Assembly: GCF_022829295.1 (NCBI RefSeq)
Contig: NZ_JAKSYH010000171.1
Span: forward strand, 1 to 64,000
DNA length: 64,000 nucleotides
Source: Methylobacterium sp. J-088
Lineage (GTDB): Bacteria > Pseudomonadota > Alphaproteobacteria > Rhizobiales > Beijerinckiaceae
Direction: 5' to 3'
Shown: one piece after another, positions 8,870 to 16,980 of the stretch
Position numbering within the stretch: position 1 is the first letter of the stretch
Layout of the letters: each line of letters begins with the position of its first letter
Notes under the pieces: generated by a model
Told to the model about the DNA's origin: nothing
Database searches by the model: none
The model's input: the letters and a program-made list of their open reading frames with translations, nothing else
Program-made: the position numbers and the translations under genes

Positions 8870-10194
8870 CCAAGGACCACGATCCCCCCGCCCGGGATGC
8901 CGACCCGACCGACGGGACGCGCCGCTCCCTGCGCCGCCACATCGCCGGGGTGGCCGCCGTGATCGCCGTAGCCACCGGCGTGGGCGCCTGGACCGCGGCC
9001 ACGGACCTGTCCGGCGCCATCATCGCCACCGGCTCGCTCGTGGTCGAGAGCAACATCAAGAAGGTTCAGCATCCCACCGGCGGCGTCGTGGCCGAATTGC
9101 CGGTTCAGGAGGGCGACCGCGTCCGGGCAGGCGACCTGCTGGTGCGCCTCGATGCGACGGCGACGCGCGCCACCTACGACAGCGTCACCAAGAGCCTGTG
9201 GGAGATCGCCGCGCGCAACGCCCGCCTGGAGGCCGAGCGCGACGGTCGACCGGATCTCGCGATCCCGGCCGAGCTCAACGCGGCGGGGCCCGAGGTCGGG
9301 CGGATCATCGACGGGGAGCGCAAGCTGTTCCGCTTCCGCCGCGAGGCGCTTCAGGGCCAGAAGGCGCAGCTGCGCGAGAGGATCGGGCAGCTCAACAAAG
9401 AAATTAAGGGCTTGGTCGAGCAGGCCGCCGCGAAGGAGCAGGAGACCGCGATTATCGGCCGGGAATACGCCGGGGTCGAGGAGCTCTGGAAGAAGAACCT
9501 GATCCAGCTGACGCGGCTCACCAGCCTCCAGCGCGACATGTCCCGGCTCAAGGGCGAGCGCGGCGTCCTCGTAGCCAGCATCGCCCAGACACGGGGCAAG
9601 GTCTCCGAGACCGAATTGCAGATCATCCAGCTCGAACAGAACTTGCGCAGCGAGGTCGGCAAGGAGCTGGCCGAGAACCGCGCCAAGACCGCGACCCTGA
9701 TGGAGCAGAAGATCACCGCCTTCGATCAGCTCCAGCGCATCGAGATCCGCGCGCCGCAGACCGGCTACGTGCACGAACTCGCGGTCCACACCCGCGGCGG
9801 CGTGATCGCCCCGGGCGAGTCGATCCTGCTGATCGTGCCGAATGCGGATTCGCTCGTGGCCGAGGTTCGCGTCGCGCCCCAGGACATCGACCGGCTCCAG
9901 ACGGGCCAAGGCGCGGGCCTGCGCTTCCCGAGCTTCGACCAGCGGACCACGCCGGAACTCAACGGCCGGGTCACCCGGATCGCCGCCGACGTCAGCGAGG
10001 ACAAGCGGACCGGCAGCTTCTACTACCTCGTCCGGCTCGGCGTGACGAAGGACGAGCTTGCCAAGCTCGACGGGGCCAAGCTGATGCCCGGCATGCCCGT
10101 GGAGGCGTTCATCCGCACGGCCGACCGGACCGTCCTGTCCTACCTGACGAAGCCCCTGGTCGATCAGGCCCGTCGCGCCTTTCGCGAGAAGTAG
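8866..10194 (+). CDS. prtE: Type I secretion membrane-fusion protein, HlyD/PrtE family
   Basis: Periplasmic adaptor of 442 residues linking the ABC exporter to an outer-membrane channel. A short cytoplasmic N-terminus precedes a single membrane anchor (HIAGVAAVIAVATGVGAW). The lipoyl-like half-motifs follow: VKKVQHPTGGVV-like sequence with VVAELPVQEGDRVRAGDLL, and later IEIRAPQTGYVHELAVHT. Between them is a long helical hairpin (about residues 105-285) rich in Glu, Arg and Gln. The end has the family signature GSFYYLVRLGV and KLMPGMPVEAFIRT. ATG 8866 overlaps the exporter stop as ATGA, so translation is probably coupled. A bidirectional terminator follows. Confidence 0.9.
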   Translation: MTKDHDPPARDADPTDGTRRSLRRHIAGVAAVIAVATGVGAWTAATDLSGAIIATGSLVVESNIKKVQHPTGGVVAELPVQEGDRVRAGDLLVRLDATATRATYDSVTKSLWEIAARNARLEAERDGRPDLAIPAELNAAGPEVGRIIDGERKLFRFRREALQGQKAQLRERIGQLNKEIKGLVEQAAAKEQETAIIGREYAGVEELWKKNLIQLTRLTSLQRDMSRLKGERGVLVASIAQTRGKVSETELQIIQLEQNLRSEVGKELAENRAKTATLMEQKITAFDQLQRIEIRAPQTGYVHELAVHTRGGVIAPGESILLIVPNADSLVAEVRVAPQDIDRLQTGQGAGLRFPSFDQRTTPELNGRVTRIAADVSEDKRTGSFYYLVRLGVTKDELAKLDGAKLMPGMPVEAFIRTADRTVLSYLTKPLVDQARRAFREK

Positions 10195-10198
10195 CGCG

Positions 10199-10225
10199 CA
10201 GGGCCAGGATCGAGTCCTGGCCCTG
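10199..10225. terminator. Bidirectional intrinsic terminator
   Basis: An 11-bp perfect inverted repeat (10199-10209 with 10215-10225, 5-base loop) lies between the convergent ends of the secretion operon and ssb. It lacks a long T-run on either strand. Its position after both stops suggests it ends both transcripts. Confidence 0.7.
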
Positions 10226-10267
10226 TCGTAGGTCTCCGATGTCTGGGGTGCTGAGCCGCGACGAAGC

Positions 10268-10840
10268 CTAGAACGGGATGTCGTCGTCGAGGTCGTAGCC
10301 GCCGCGGCCGCCGCCGCCACCGCTGCCCGAAGAAGCGGGTGCCGGACGGCGCTCGCCGCCCTGAGCCCGGCCGCCACCGCCGCCGAAATCGCCGCCGCGG
10401 TCCCCACCCCGGTCGCCGCCGCGGTCGCCGCCACGACTGATCTGTCCGCCACCCTCGTCCTCGCCGGCGAATTCACCGCCGCCGCCGCCACGCCCATCGA
10501 GAATCGTCATCTCACCGCGGAAGCGCTGAAGCACCACCTCGGTCGTGTACTTCTCGACGCCGGAATTGTCGGTCCACTTCCGGGTCTGGAGCTGACCCTC
10601 GATGTAGACCTTCGAGCCCTTGCGCAGGTACTGCTCGGCGACCCGTGCGAGGTTGTCGTTGTAGATCACGACCGAGTGCCACTCGGTCTTCTCCTTGCGC
10701 TCGCCGCTCGCCTTGTCCTTCCAGGACTCCGAGGTGGCGATCCGCAGGTTGCACACCGGATCGCCCGAGCCGAGGCGGCGCATCTCGGGGTCGCGCCCCA
10801 GATTGCCCACCAGAATCACCTTGTTGACGCTGCCCGCCAT
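10268..10840 (-). CDS. ssb: Single-stranded DNA-binding protein
   Basis: Binds and protects single-stranded DNA in replication, repair and recombination. The OB fold covers residues 1-115 ([54 protein letters not shown]). A flexible glycine-rich linker includes a [15 protein letters not shown] repeat. The acidic tip is DLDDDIPF, which recruits partner proteins. AGGAG lies just upstream of the ATG. The gene is monocistronic, with a terminator beyond its stop and a LexA-type box 133 bases upstream of the start, pointing to SOS control. In many bacteria ssb pairs with uvrA, which is not in this window. Confidence 0.97.
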   Translation of the reverse strand: MAGSVNKVILVGNLGRDPEMRRLGSGDPVCNLRIATSESWKDKASGERKEKTEWHSVVIYNDNLARVAEQYLRKGSKVYIEGQLQTRKWTDNSGVEKYTTEVVLQRFRGEMTILDGRGGGGGEFAGEDEGGGQISRGGDRGGDRGGDRGGDFGGGGGRAQGGERRPAPASSGSGGGGGRGGYDLDDDIPF

Positions 10841-10972
10841 GCTTCTCTCCTTACCGTACGGATCTCACAGGGCACCTGCCCGGCGGCGCGCGAACCATGC
10901 GCCCGGGCCTCCGGAGCGGCAACCAGCGGTTCGAGCTTGTGCCCGCTTTCCGCAGTGTCGTCGGATCTACAT

Positions 10973-10987
10973 GTTCTATATCTGTTC
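10973..10987. promoter_or_regulatory. LexA (SOS) box of alphaproteobacterial type
   Basis: GTTC-N7-GTTC is present exactly at 10973-10976 and 10984-10987, inside a locally AT-rich segment. This direct repeat is the established LexA operator of alphaproteobacteria. It lies between the stop of the oxidoreductase gene and the ssb start, so ssb is the only likely target. Confidence 0.75.
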
Positions 10988-11008
10988 TGAAATGGCGGCA
11001 AGCCGGCG

Positions 11009-12025
11009 TCAGGAGACGCGCACGACCAGCTTGCCGAAATTGCGGCCTTTCAACAGGCCGATGAAGGCCGCGGGCGCCTTCTCCAGACCCTCGACCACAT
11101 CTTCGCGATAATGGACGCGGCCCTCCCGGATCCAGCCGCCGACCTCCTGGCGGAAGGTCTCGGCCTGATCGGCGAAGTCCCAGACGATGAAGCCCTGGAT
11201 GTGGAGGCGGTTGGTCAGCACCGCGCGCATCAGGCCCGGCAGACGGTCGGGCCCGGGCGGGACCTCGGTGGCGTTGTAGGCCGAGACGAGGCCGCAGACC
11301 GGGATCCGCGCGAAGGGATTGAGCAGCGGCATCACGGCCGCGAAGACCGCGCCGCCGACATTCTCGAAATAGACGTCGATGCCCCTGGGGCAGGCAGCGG
11401 CCAGCGCCCCCGGCAGGTCGTCGCCGCGATGGTCCACGGCGGCGTCGAAGCCGAGTTCCTCGGTGAGATAGCGGCACTTGTCCGGCCCGCCCGCGATCCC
11501 GACGGCCCGGGCGCCCTTCAGCTTGGCGATCTGACCGACCAGCGAGCCCACCGGACCCGCGGCGGCGGCCACCACCACGGTCTCGCCGGCCTTGGGACGG
11601 CCGATATTGAGGAGGCCGGTATAGGCGGTCATGCCCGGCATCCCGAGCACGCCCAGAGCCGTCGAGGGCGGCGCCGCGGCGGGGTCGACCCTGCGCGAGC
11701 CCTTGCCGTCCGTGACGAAGTACTCCTGCCAGCCCGCGAAGGCGGTGAGCAGATCGCCCTCGGCGAAGTCCGGATGGTTCGAGACGACCACCTCGCCCAC
11801 AGTCTCGGCGGTGATCGGCGCGCCGATCTCTACGGGCGCCGCGTAGGATTTCGCATCGCTCATCCGGCCGCGCATGTAGGGATCCAACGACAGCCAGCGC
11901 GTGCGCAGCAGGATCTGGCCGGGGCCGGGCTGCGGCACCGGCACCTCCTCCAGACGAAAATTCTCGGGGCGCGGCTCGCCGTGGGGGCGCGAGGCCAGGA
12001 CGATGCGGCGGTTCATGGCGGTCAT
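11009..12025 (-). CDS. NADP-dependent medium-chain oxidoreductase (CurA/leukotriene-B4 dehydrogenase type)
   Basis: Zinc-independent MDR reductase of 338 residues that would reduce the double bond of an enone substrate with NADPH. The N-terminal catalytic domain includes LRTRWLSLDPYMRGRMSD. The Rossmann half follows with VVVAAAAGPVGSLVGQIAKL and later GIDVYFENVGGAVFAAVMPL and VCGLVSAYNA. GFIVWDFADQ and GRNFGKLVVRVS close the protein, as in curcumin reductase relatives. ATG 12025 was chosen because GGGAG sits 7 bases upstream; an in-frame ATG three codons further in is possible. The gene is divergent from the DUF4174 gene. The physiological substrate cannot be told. Confidence 0.88.
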   Translation of the reverse strand: MTAMNRRIVLASRPHGEPRPENFRLEEVPVPQPGPGQILLRTRWLSLDPYMRGRMSDAKSYAAPVEIGAPITAETVGEVVVSNHPDFAEGDLLTAFAGWQEYFVTDGKGSRRVDPAAAPPSTALGVLGMPGMTAYTGLLNIGRPKAGETVVVAAAAGPVGSLVGQIAKLKGARAVGIAGGPDKCRYLTEELGFDAAVDHRGDDLPGALAAACPRGIDVYFENVGGAVFAAVMPLLNPFARIPVCGLVSAYNATEVPPGPDRLPGLMRAVLTNRLHIQGFIVWDFADQAETFRQEVGGWIREGRVHYREDVVEGLEKAPAAFIGLLKGRNFGKLVVRVS

Positions 12026-12148
12026 GAGAAGACTCCCGGAGACTGGCGGCCTGCCCCGATCTGGGGCGTCCGCCGTCATCCGCAAAGGCGTCGGGCGATC
12101 TCCGGGCCGGATCGCGCGTTGTACCGGCTCATGATTCGAAGGCACGAT

Positions 12149-12544
12149 ATGCGCAGGACGGCACTCGGCCTCGGACTCGCGGCTTTGACGATGGCGGCCT
12201 CCGCGGCGCCCCTCGACACCTATCGGGACCGTTACCGCGTGCTGGTCCTGTCGGCGCCCGATGCCGCCGACGCGCAACTCACGGCCCAGCGTGCCGCCCT
12301 AGGGCCGGTCCGCGAGGGCATCGCCGAGCGCGATCTCGTCGTGCTGGAGGCGGTGGGCTCCGGTGCCGAGGCGCGCACCCTGCGGGCCGCGCTCGGGCTG
12401 CCGGACGATAGCTTCCGGGCCGTCCTGGTTGGCAAGGACGGTGGCGCCAAGCTGACCGCGGCCGCGCCGATCCCGCCCAAGCGGCTGTTTTCAACCGTCG
12501 ACGCGATGCCGATGCGGCGTGCCGAGATGCGCGGCCGCCCGTAG
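12149..12544 (+). CDS. DUF4174 domain protein, exported
   Basis: A small exported protein of 131 residues. ATG 12149, preceded by GAAGG at 12137-12141, begins a signal peptide (MRRTALGLGLAALTMAASA). The rest matches the DUF4174 pattern: YRVLVLSAPDAADAQLTAQR near the start, ERDLVVLEAVG in the middle, and FRAVLVGKDGGAKL then PIPPKRLFSTVDAMPMRRAEM at the end. The fold resembles a thioredoxin-like domain but has no redox cysteines. The biochemical role of the family is unknown. An upstream ATG at 12131 is possible but weakens the signal peptide. Confidence 0.8.
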   Translation: MRRTALGLGLAALTMAASAAPLDTYRDRYRVLVLSAPDAADAQLTAQRAALGPVREGIAERDLVVLEAVGSGAEARTLRAALGLPDDSFRAVLVGKDGGAKLTAAAPIPPKRLFSTVDAMPMRRAEMRGRP

Positions 12545-12690
12545 GTCCAAAGTCCTTGGATCGGGTGTGGATGGGCGCGGTTCGGACACCAACGGTTAAG
12601 CCTACCGACCTATCACCGAGCCGTGTCGACGGCCGTATCCCGGCCGTCCGTTGAGGCCCGTCAGGACGCTCGCACGAGACGCTCGAAACG

Positions 12691-12867
12691 ATGAACCGCC
12701 ACCATGTTGCCGACGCCATCCGCCGCCTCGTCGCCACGCAGGTCGAGGATATCGAGCGCGCGGTCCGCGACGGTCACAAGACCATCGCGCTGAACGAGCT
12801 GACGGACCTGAACCGCCAGCTCAAGGCCTTCGCGGCCGCCCTCAAGAAGGCGCCCGCCCGCATCTGA
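12691..12867 (+). CDS. Small hypothetical protein, 58 residues
   Basis: An ATG-initiated ORF of 58 codons plus TGA. The peptide (starting MNRHHVADAIRRLVATQVED, ending AAALKKAPARI) is predicted to be almost entirely helical, with charged and hydrophobic residues alternating as in a short coiled coil. No ribosome binding site of note and no family are recognised. It lies 147 bases after the DUF4174 gene and converges on the proline-rich gene. Its amphipathic pattern makes it more likely to be coding than chance. Confidence 0.45.
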   Translation: MNRHHVADAIRRLVATQVEDIERAVRDGHKTIALNELTDLNRQLKAFAAALKKAPARI

Positions 12868-12882
12868 ACGGGTCGGCGCGCT

Positions 12883-13335
12883 CTACCAGCGGCGCGGACC
12901 GTCCCATCCCGGCCCGCCCCAGTGCGGCCTGCCCCAGCGCCGGGGCGGGACGTCCTCCGGGAGCGGAGGCGGCGGGGGCGGGCCGCGCTCGAAGCTCGGC
13001 TCGTCACAGACCCGCACCCGGCGCACGACCGGCGCGCCGTCCGGATCGAACCGGCGCCGGACGAATTCCCGGCATGCCTCGGGGGGCGCCGCGGTGAAGC
13101 GCGACCCGCGGAACTCCGGCTCGGGACGCGGGGGCGGCGGCGGGGGCCGATGCTCGGGCCCGTCCTCCTGAACCGGGCCGCCCCAGCGGTGCTCCGGTGG
13201 ATAGGGACCATCGAAATCGGCAGCCAACGCCGGGCCGGCGGCGAGGAGCAGGGCTAGAAAACCGGTACGGATGGGGAGACGACGGGCGGGCACGGGTGGC
13301 CTCGGCGTGATCGGGCGCGCGGGGATCGCGGCCAT
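12883..13335 (-). CDS. Exported proline-rich hypothetical protein
   Basis: A 150-residue protein with a basic N-region and hydrophobic core (RTGFLALLLAAGPALAADFD) that looks like a signal peptide. The mature part is rich in Pro, Arg and Gly, with two runs of six Pro (about residues 63-69 and 119-124). A central segment has two cysteines, in EACREFVRRRFD and RRVRVCDEP, which could form a disulfide. No family is recognised. The C-terminus is Trp/Gly/Arg/Pro-rich. It is probably periplasmic or secreted. Confidence 0.6.
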   Translation of the reverse strand: MAAIPARPITPRPPVPARRLPIRTGFLALLLAAGPALAADFDGPYPPEHRWGGPVQEDGPEHRPPPPPPRPEPEFRGSRFTAAPPEACREFVRRRFDPDGAPVVRRVRVCDEPSFERGPPPPPPLPEDVPPRRWGRPHWGGPGWDGPRRW

Positions 13336-13401
13336 TCACAGGAGGTTGCGCCTAGCGGCCTGAACCGCCGCCAGAGCGCCTGTTGGCCGCCGTTCAGCCG
13401 G

Positions 13402-13794
13402 CTACTTCTGCATCGCGTTCACTTCGCACTGCGCGTACTCGCCGCTCGCCTTCACGTAGGCGTTGAGCTTCTGCAGGTAGGCGTCGGCGATGGGCCGGAA
13501 GGCCTGCGCCTGCAGATTATAGGCCTTGATCGCGTCGTTGTAGCTGTAGGCCTCCCAGCCCGGGCAGCCTTCCTTGGCGTCGAGGCAGGCCGGCTTATCC
13601 GGCAGCGCGGGTTTCGCTGGGCGCGCGGAGGCGGGCGGCGGCTCGGGCGGGGTGCAGGTTGCGACCGCCGGAGCCGCAGCCGGGGGTGCGGCCTTGGCGG
13701 GCTTCGCGGCGGGGGCCGGTGGCGCCGCATTCGGGGCCGCCTGAGCGGCACCGGGTACGAGCAGGCTCGCGATAAGGAGAAGAGTGCCGCGCAT
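13402..13794 (-). CDS. Exported hypothetical protein with Ala/Pro-rich linker
   Basis: A 130-residue protein starting with a signal peptide (MRGTLLLIASLLVPGAAQA). An Ala/Pro/Lys-rich low-complexity stretch follows to about residue 65, then a compact C-terminal domain. That domain has four visible cysteines across residues 47-125 (CTPPE, ACLDAKEGCPGW and YAQCEVNAMQK), suggesting disulfides in the periplasm. It lies just downstream of msrQ on the same strand, 68 bases away. No family is recognised. Confidence 0.65.
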   Translation of the reverse strand: MRGTLLLIASLLVPGAAQAAPNAAPPAPAAKPAKAAPPAAAPAVATCTPPEPPPASARPAKPALPDKPACLDAKEGCPGWEAYSYNDAIKAYNLQAQAFRPIADAYLQKLNAYVKASGEYAQCEVNAMQK

Positions 13795-13862
13795 GGCGTC
13801 CTGACAAGCTCCGCTGCGGCCCGGACCGTCGATGGAGGGGGCCGGTCGCGGGTTCTGCGGCA

Positions 13863-14804
13863 TCAGGCCTGCGGCGACAAGGGTTCCGGCACCGCTTCCT
13901 TGGGGGTGGGCCGCCGCGCCGGGGAGGCCGGCCGTCCGCCTGAAGACTGCCCCACCGTCCGTGCCGTCTTGCCGCGCACGAGGGCCGTCGCCGGCAGGAC
14001 CAGGCCGACCGCCAGTACCCACCAGGCGGGTCGGATCGGGCCTGAAAAATCCAGATTGGCGGCGAGCACGAGGCTGGCCGGGACGCCGCTGGCAAGCCCA
14101 TACCACGCCGCCTCCAGGGCCGCGGTGGCGAGCCCGGCAACGACCGCGAGCAGCAGAAGCGACCAGGGCCGCTCCGGCCATTTGAACCGCCGCATCACCC
14201 GCCAGCCCATCAGCAGCAGGAACAGCCCGGCCGAGAAGACCGGGTCGCTGACGTCGATCTTCGATTGCAGGAAGTAGTGGACGAGCGCCAGCACCGCGAT
14301 CGTGTAGACGAGCCGGTGCAGCCGGTTCCAGTTCGAGCCGAGGTTGCGGATCGCCGCATCGGTCGAGGTCAGCCCCAGGGCGATCAGGCCGATCAGCGCC
14401 ACGAAGCCGATGGTCAGATAGAGCCGGAGCGCGATCTCGGAGACGATCTTGGTGAGAATCAGGTTCTGATCGACGGCGTAGAGGGTGAGGTGGGCCACCG
14501 CGTAGGCCATCACGGTGATGCCGAGCATGCGCCGGACCACCAGCACCTTCGGCCATTCGGCGATGCGGCGCAGGGGCGAGATCGCCAGGGAAAACAGCAG
14601 GAAGCGCACCGCCCATTCGCCGGTGGCGTGGATCAGAGCGGTGATCGGCTTGGCGCCGAGCGCGTCAAGCCGGTAGGCGGCGGCGAGGTACAGGGCCGGC
14701 GCGATGCAGCCCGCGAACACCGCAAGCTTCAGCCATGAGAGGCGTCCGGCCCGGTCGAGCCAGGGGAGGGGGATGCCGAGGGAGCCGGCGAGGCGGTCGG
14801 TCAT
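13863..14804 (-). CDS. msrQ: MsrQ, heme-binding membrane subunit of the MsrPQ methionine sulfoxide reductase
   Basis: Inner-membrane cytochrome b-type protein that passes electrons to periplasmic MsrP, which repairs oxidised methionines. Six or so membrane segments are visible. The ferric-reductase-like core includes ATGEWAVRFLLFSLAISPLR, RRMLGITVMAYAVAHLTLY, WNRLHRLVYTIAVLALVHYF and FKWPERPW; the conserved histidines in HATGEW, AHLTLY, LHRLVY and LVHYF are candidate heme ligands. At 313 residues it is longer than the E. coli protein because of extra C-terminal membrane helices and a charged tail. No msrP is adjacent on either side within the window, which is unusual because the two normally form an operon. 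Confidence 0.88.
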   Translation of the reverse strand: MTDRLAGSLGIPLPWLDRAGRLSWLKLAVFAGCIAPALYLAAAYRLDALGAKPITALIHATGEWAVRFLLFSLAISPLRRIAEWPKVLVVRRMLGITVMAYAVAHLTLYAVDQNLILTKIVSEIALRLYLTIGFVALIGLIALGLTSTDAAIRNLGSNWNRLHRLVYTIAVLALVHYFLQSKIDVSDPVFSAGLFLLLMGWRVMRRFKWPERPWSLLLLAVVAGLATAALEAAWYGLASGVPASLVLAANLDFSGPIRPAWWVLAVGLVLPATALVRGKTARTVGQSSGGRPASPARRPTPKEAVPEPLSPQA

Positions 14805-14987
14805 GGCTGGCGAACGGGGCTTTGATCGGTGGATGGAGCGCGAACAGGCCCCCGGGAACGGCTGCCTTGGGGCGTGGGTGCCGTCACGGGTCGGTTCGCC
14901 GCGGGGCCGCTACGGTTACAGGCCGGGTTGACCTGTGTGGTTGACCTCGGCCGCGCTGCGGCGAGATAGCGGGGCGACGGACACCGG

Positions 14988-16007
14988 ATGGATCCCATGC
15001 AGTACCGCAATCTCGGCCGCTCCGGCCTCAAGGTCTCGCCGATCTGCCTCGGCACGATGATGTTCGGCGGCCCCACCGACGAGGCCACCGCCGGCCGCAT
15101 CGTCGCCAGCGCCCGGGAGGCGGGGGTCAACTTTATCGATACGGCCAACGTCTACACGGAGGGCCGTTCGGAGGAGATCACCGGACGGGCCATCGGGCCT
15201 GAGCGCAACGCCTGGATCCTGGCCACCAAGGTCGCCAATCCGACCGGGCCGGGGGTCAACGATCGCGGCCTGTCGCGCGTCCACGTGATGAAGGCCGCCG
15301 AGGACAGCCTGCGCCGGCTCGGGACCGATGTCATCGACATCTACTACCTCCACAGGGAGGACCACGACACGCCGCTGGCCGAGACCGTGCGCGCGATGGC
15401 CGACTTGGTGCGGGCCGGCAAGATCCGGCATTTCGGCGTGTCGAATCACCGGTCCTGGCGGGTCGCCGAGATCTGCCGACTCTGCGACGAACTCGGCATC
15501 GACCGGCCGGTGGTGAGCCAGCCCTACTACAACGCCTTCAACCGCATGCCCGAGACAGAGCACCTGCCGGCCTGCGCGCATTTCGGGCTCGGCGTCGTGC
15601 CGTACTCGCCGCTCGCCCGCGGCGTGCTTACCGGCAAGTACGATCCCGACGCGCCGCCGCCGGCCGAATCCCGCGCCGGCCGGCAGGACACGCGGATGAT
15701 GCAGACCGAGTGGCGGCCGGAATCCCTGCGCATCGCCCGGACGCTCAAGGAGCACGCCGAGGTCCGCGGCATCACGGCCGGCCAGTTCGCCACCGCGTGG
15801 GTGCTGAACAACTGCCTCATCACCGGCGTCATCGCGGGGCCGCGGACGGAGGCACAGTGGCAGGAGTACCTCGGCGCCCTCGACTACGCCTTCACCCCCG
15901 AGGACGAGGCGCTGGTGGACGGGTTCGTGGCGGCGGGGCACCCGACGACGCCGGGCTACAACGATCCGGCCTATCCGCTCGAGGGGCGGGTGCCGCGGAG
16001 CGGCTGA
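14988..16007 (+). CDS. Aldo/keto reductase
   Basis: NADPH-dependent reductase of 339 residues with the TIM-barrel AKR pattern: YRNLGRSGLKVSPICLGTM at the N-terminus, the catalytic Asp and Tyr in NFIDTANVYTEGRSE, Lys in ILATKV and His in IYYLHRED. KIRHFGVSNH and VPYSPLARGVLTGKY are family signatures. The C-terminal GVIAGPRTEAQWQEYLGAL helps bind NADPH. ATG 14988 is used; a second ATG at 14997 is equally possible and neither has a strong ribosome binding site. It stands alone upstream of a toxin-antitoxin pair. The substrate is unknown. Confidence 0.88.
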   Translation: MDPMQYRNLGRSGLKVSPICLGTMMFGGPTDEATAGRIVASAREAGVNFIDTANVYTEGRSEEITGRAIGPERNAWILATKVANPTGPGVNDRGLSRVHVMKAAEDSLRRLGTDVIDIYYLHREDHDTPLAETVRAMADLVRAGKIRHFGVSNHRSWRVAEICRLCDELGIDRPVVSQPYYNAFNRMPETEHLPACAHFGLGVVPYSPLARGVLTGKYDPDAPPPAESRAGRQDTRMMQTEWRPESLRIARTLKEHAEVRGITAGQFATAWVLNNCLITGVIAGPRTEAQWQEYLGALDYAFTPEDEALVDGFVAAGHPTTPGYNDPAYPLEGRVPRSG

Positions 16008-16040
16008 TCGCAATCAGCCAAGATCCTTCCGGCGTCGTCA

Positions 16041-16068
16041 TTGTCGGCTCGGTCTGCCGTGGTACAAT
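16041..16068 (+). promoter_or_regulatory. Putative promoter of the toxin-antitoxin operon
   Basis: TTGTCG (16041-16046) and TACAAT (16063-16068), separated by 16 bases, form a good sigma-70-like promoter ending 20 bases before the antitoxin start. It favours ATG 16089 over an upstream in-frame start that would lie within the promoter. Confidence 0.55.
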
Positions 16069-16088
16069 TCGGGCGCAGGAGGAGGCCG

Positions 16089-16385
16089 ATGGCGTCCGCT
16101 CAAACAAAGGCCAAGACGAAGCCGGCGCCACGGACCAGAGCCGTCCGGGTGCAGGTCGATGCGCAGGTGAAGCTGGAGGCCGAGGCCGTCCTCGGCGCGG
16201 TCGGTCTCTCCCTGTCCGAGGCCTTCCGCCTGATGCTCCATCGCGTGGTAGCCGACAGGCGCCTGCCCTTCGATCCGCTCGTCCCCAATGAGGAGACGAG
16301 CGCGGCCCTGCGGGCCGATCTCGCCGGCGACGTGATCCATGTCGGCAATCCGTCGAACCTCCTCGCGGCCCTTGACGCCGACTGA
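16089..16385 (+). CDS. RelB/DinJ family antitoxin
   Basis: A 98-residue antitoxin of a type II toxin-antitoxin pair. After a basic, lysine-rich N-terminus comes the ribbon-helix-helix segment (TRAVRVQVDAQVKLEAEAVL, then GLSLSEAFRLMLHRVV). The family hallmark ADRRLPFDPLVPNEET follows. The C-terminal part would wrap and neutralise the toxin. ATG 16089 follows a strong GGAGGAGG-like box (16077-16085). The toxin gene overlaps its 3' end by 47 bases, so translation is coupled. RelB/DinJ proteins also repress their own operon. Confidence 0.85.
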   Translation: MASAQTKAKTKPAPRTRAVRVQVDAQVKLEAEAVLGAVGLSLSEAFRLMLHRVVADRRLPFDPLVPNEETSAALRADLAGDVIHVGNPSNLLAALDAD

Positions 16386-16725
16386 CGACCCGGCCGCGCC
16401 GGACTCTGCCACGCGCAGCAAACGTGATGTCGTTATCACCGGGCAGTTCAAGAAGGACATGAAGCGCGAGCAGAAGGGGCGGCATCGTGCAACGGTGCGG
16501 GCCGACTTGCTCGCAGCGGTCAATCTGCTCGCCGATGATCACCCGCTTCCACCGCACATGGTCGATCACCCGCTCGGTGGCACATGGAAGTATCACCGCG
16601 ACTGCCACATCAAGCCGGATCTGGTCCTGATCTATCGAAAATCTGGTGAGCCATCGGACCCGGCGGCTGAGCGACCCAAGCTGCATCTCGTCCGTATCGG
16701 GTCGCATAGCGAACTCGGACTCTGA
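16339..16725 (+). CDS. YafQ/RelE family mRNA-interferase toxin
   Basis: Predicted ribosome-dependent endoribonuclease, partner of the preceding antitoxin. The YafQ pattern is clear: VITGQFKKDMKREQKG, DHPLPPHMVDHPLGGTWKYH, then RDCHIKPDLVLIYRK and VRIGSHSELGL. Aligned with E. coli YafQ, residues equivalent to His50, His63, Asp67 and His87 are kept, while Trp68 is Leu. At 128 residues it is longer than YafQ (92) because of about 27 extra N-terminal residues from an overlapping start; TTG 16372 is an alternative giving a shorter protein. An insert near SGEPSDPAAERPK precedes the final strand. Confidence 0.85.
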   Translation: MSAIRRTSSRPLTPTDDPAAPDSATRSKRDVVITGQFKKDMKREQKGRHRATVRADLLAAVNLLADDHPLPPHMVDHPLGGTWKYHRDCHIKPDLVLIYRKSGEPSDPAAERPKLHLVRIGSHSELGL

Positions 16726-16980
16726 GCGCCCTCGTCTGAGCGTAGGCATCAGACATCAGTCCCATCGCGCTGCGAGAAGAGGGCCGGCCGGCATTCCGGC
16801 ACCCTTGCGCTCCTGTCGATCCGCGGCTATCTAGCCGTCAACAGTTCTGATGGCAGTCGAGAGGCTGCGGTTCGGGAGTGGGCCCCACCGGGTCCGCTCT
16901 TTTTTTTCGCCGCACGTCTTTTTCGCCGCACAGCGCGGGCGAGCCACGCAGAACGCCGCGAAGGGTGTTCACCACCACAC

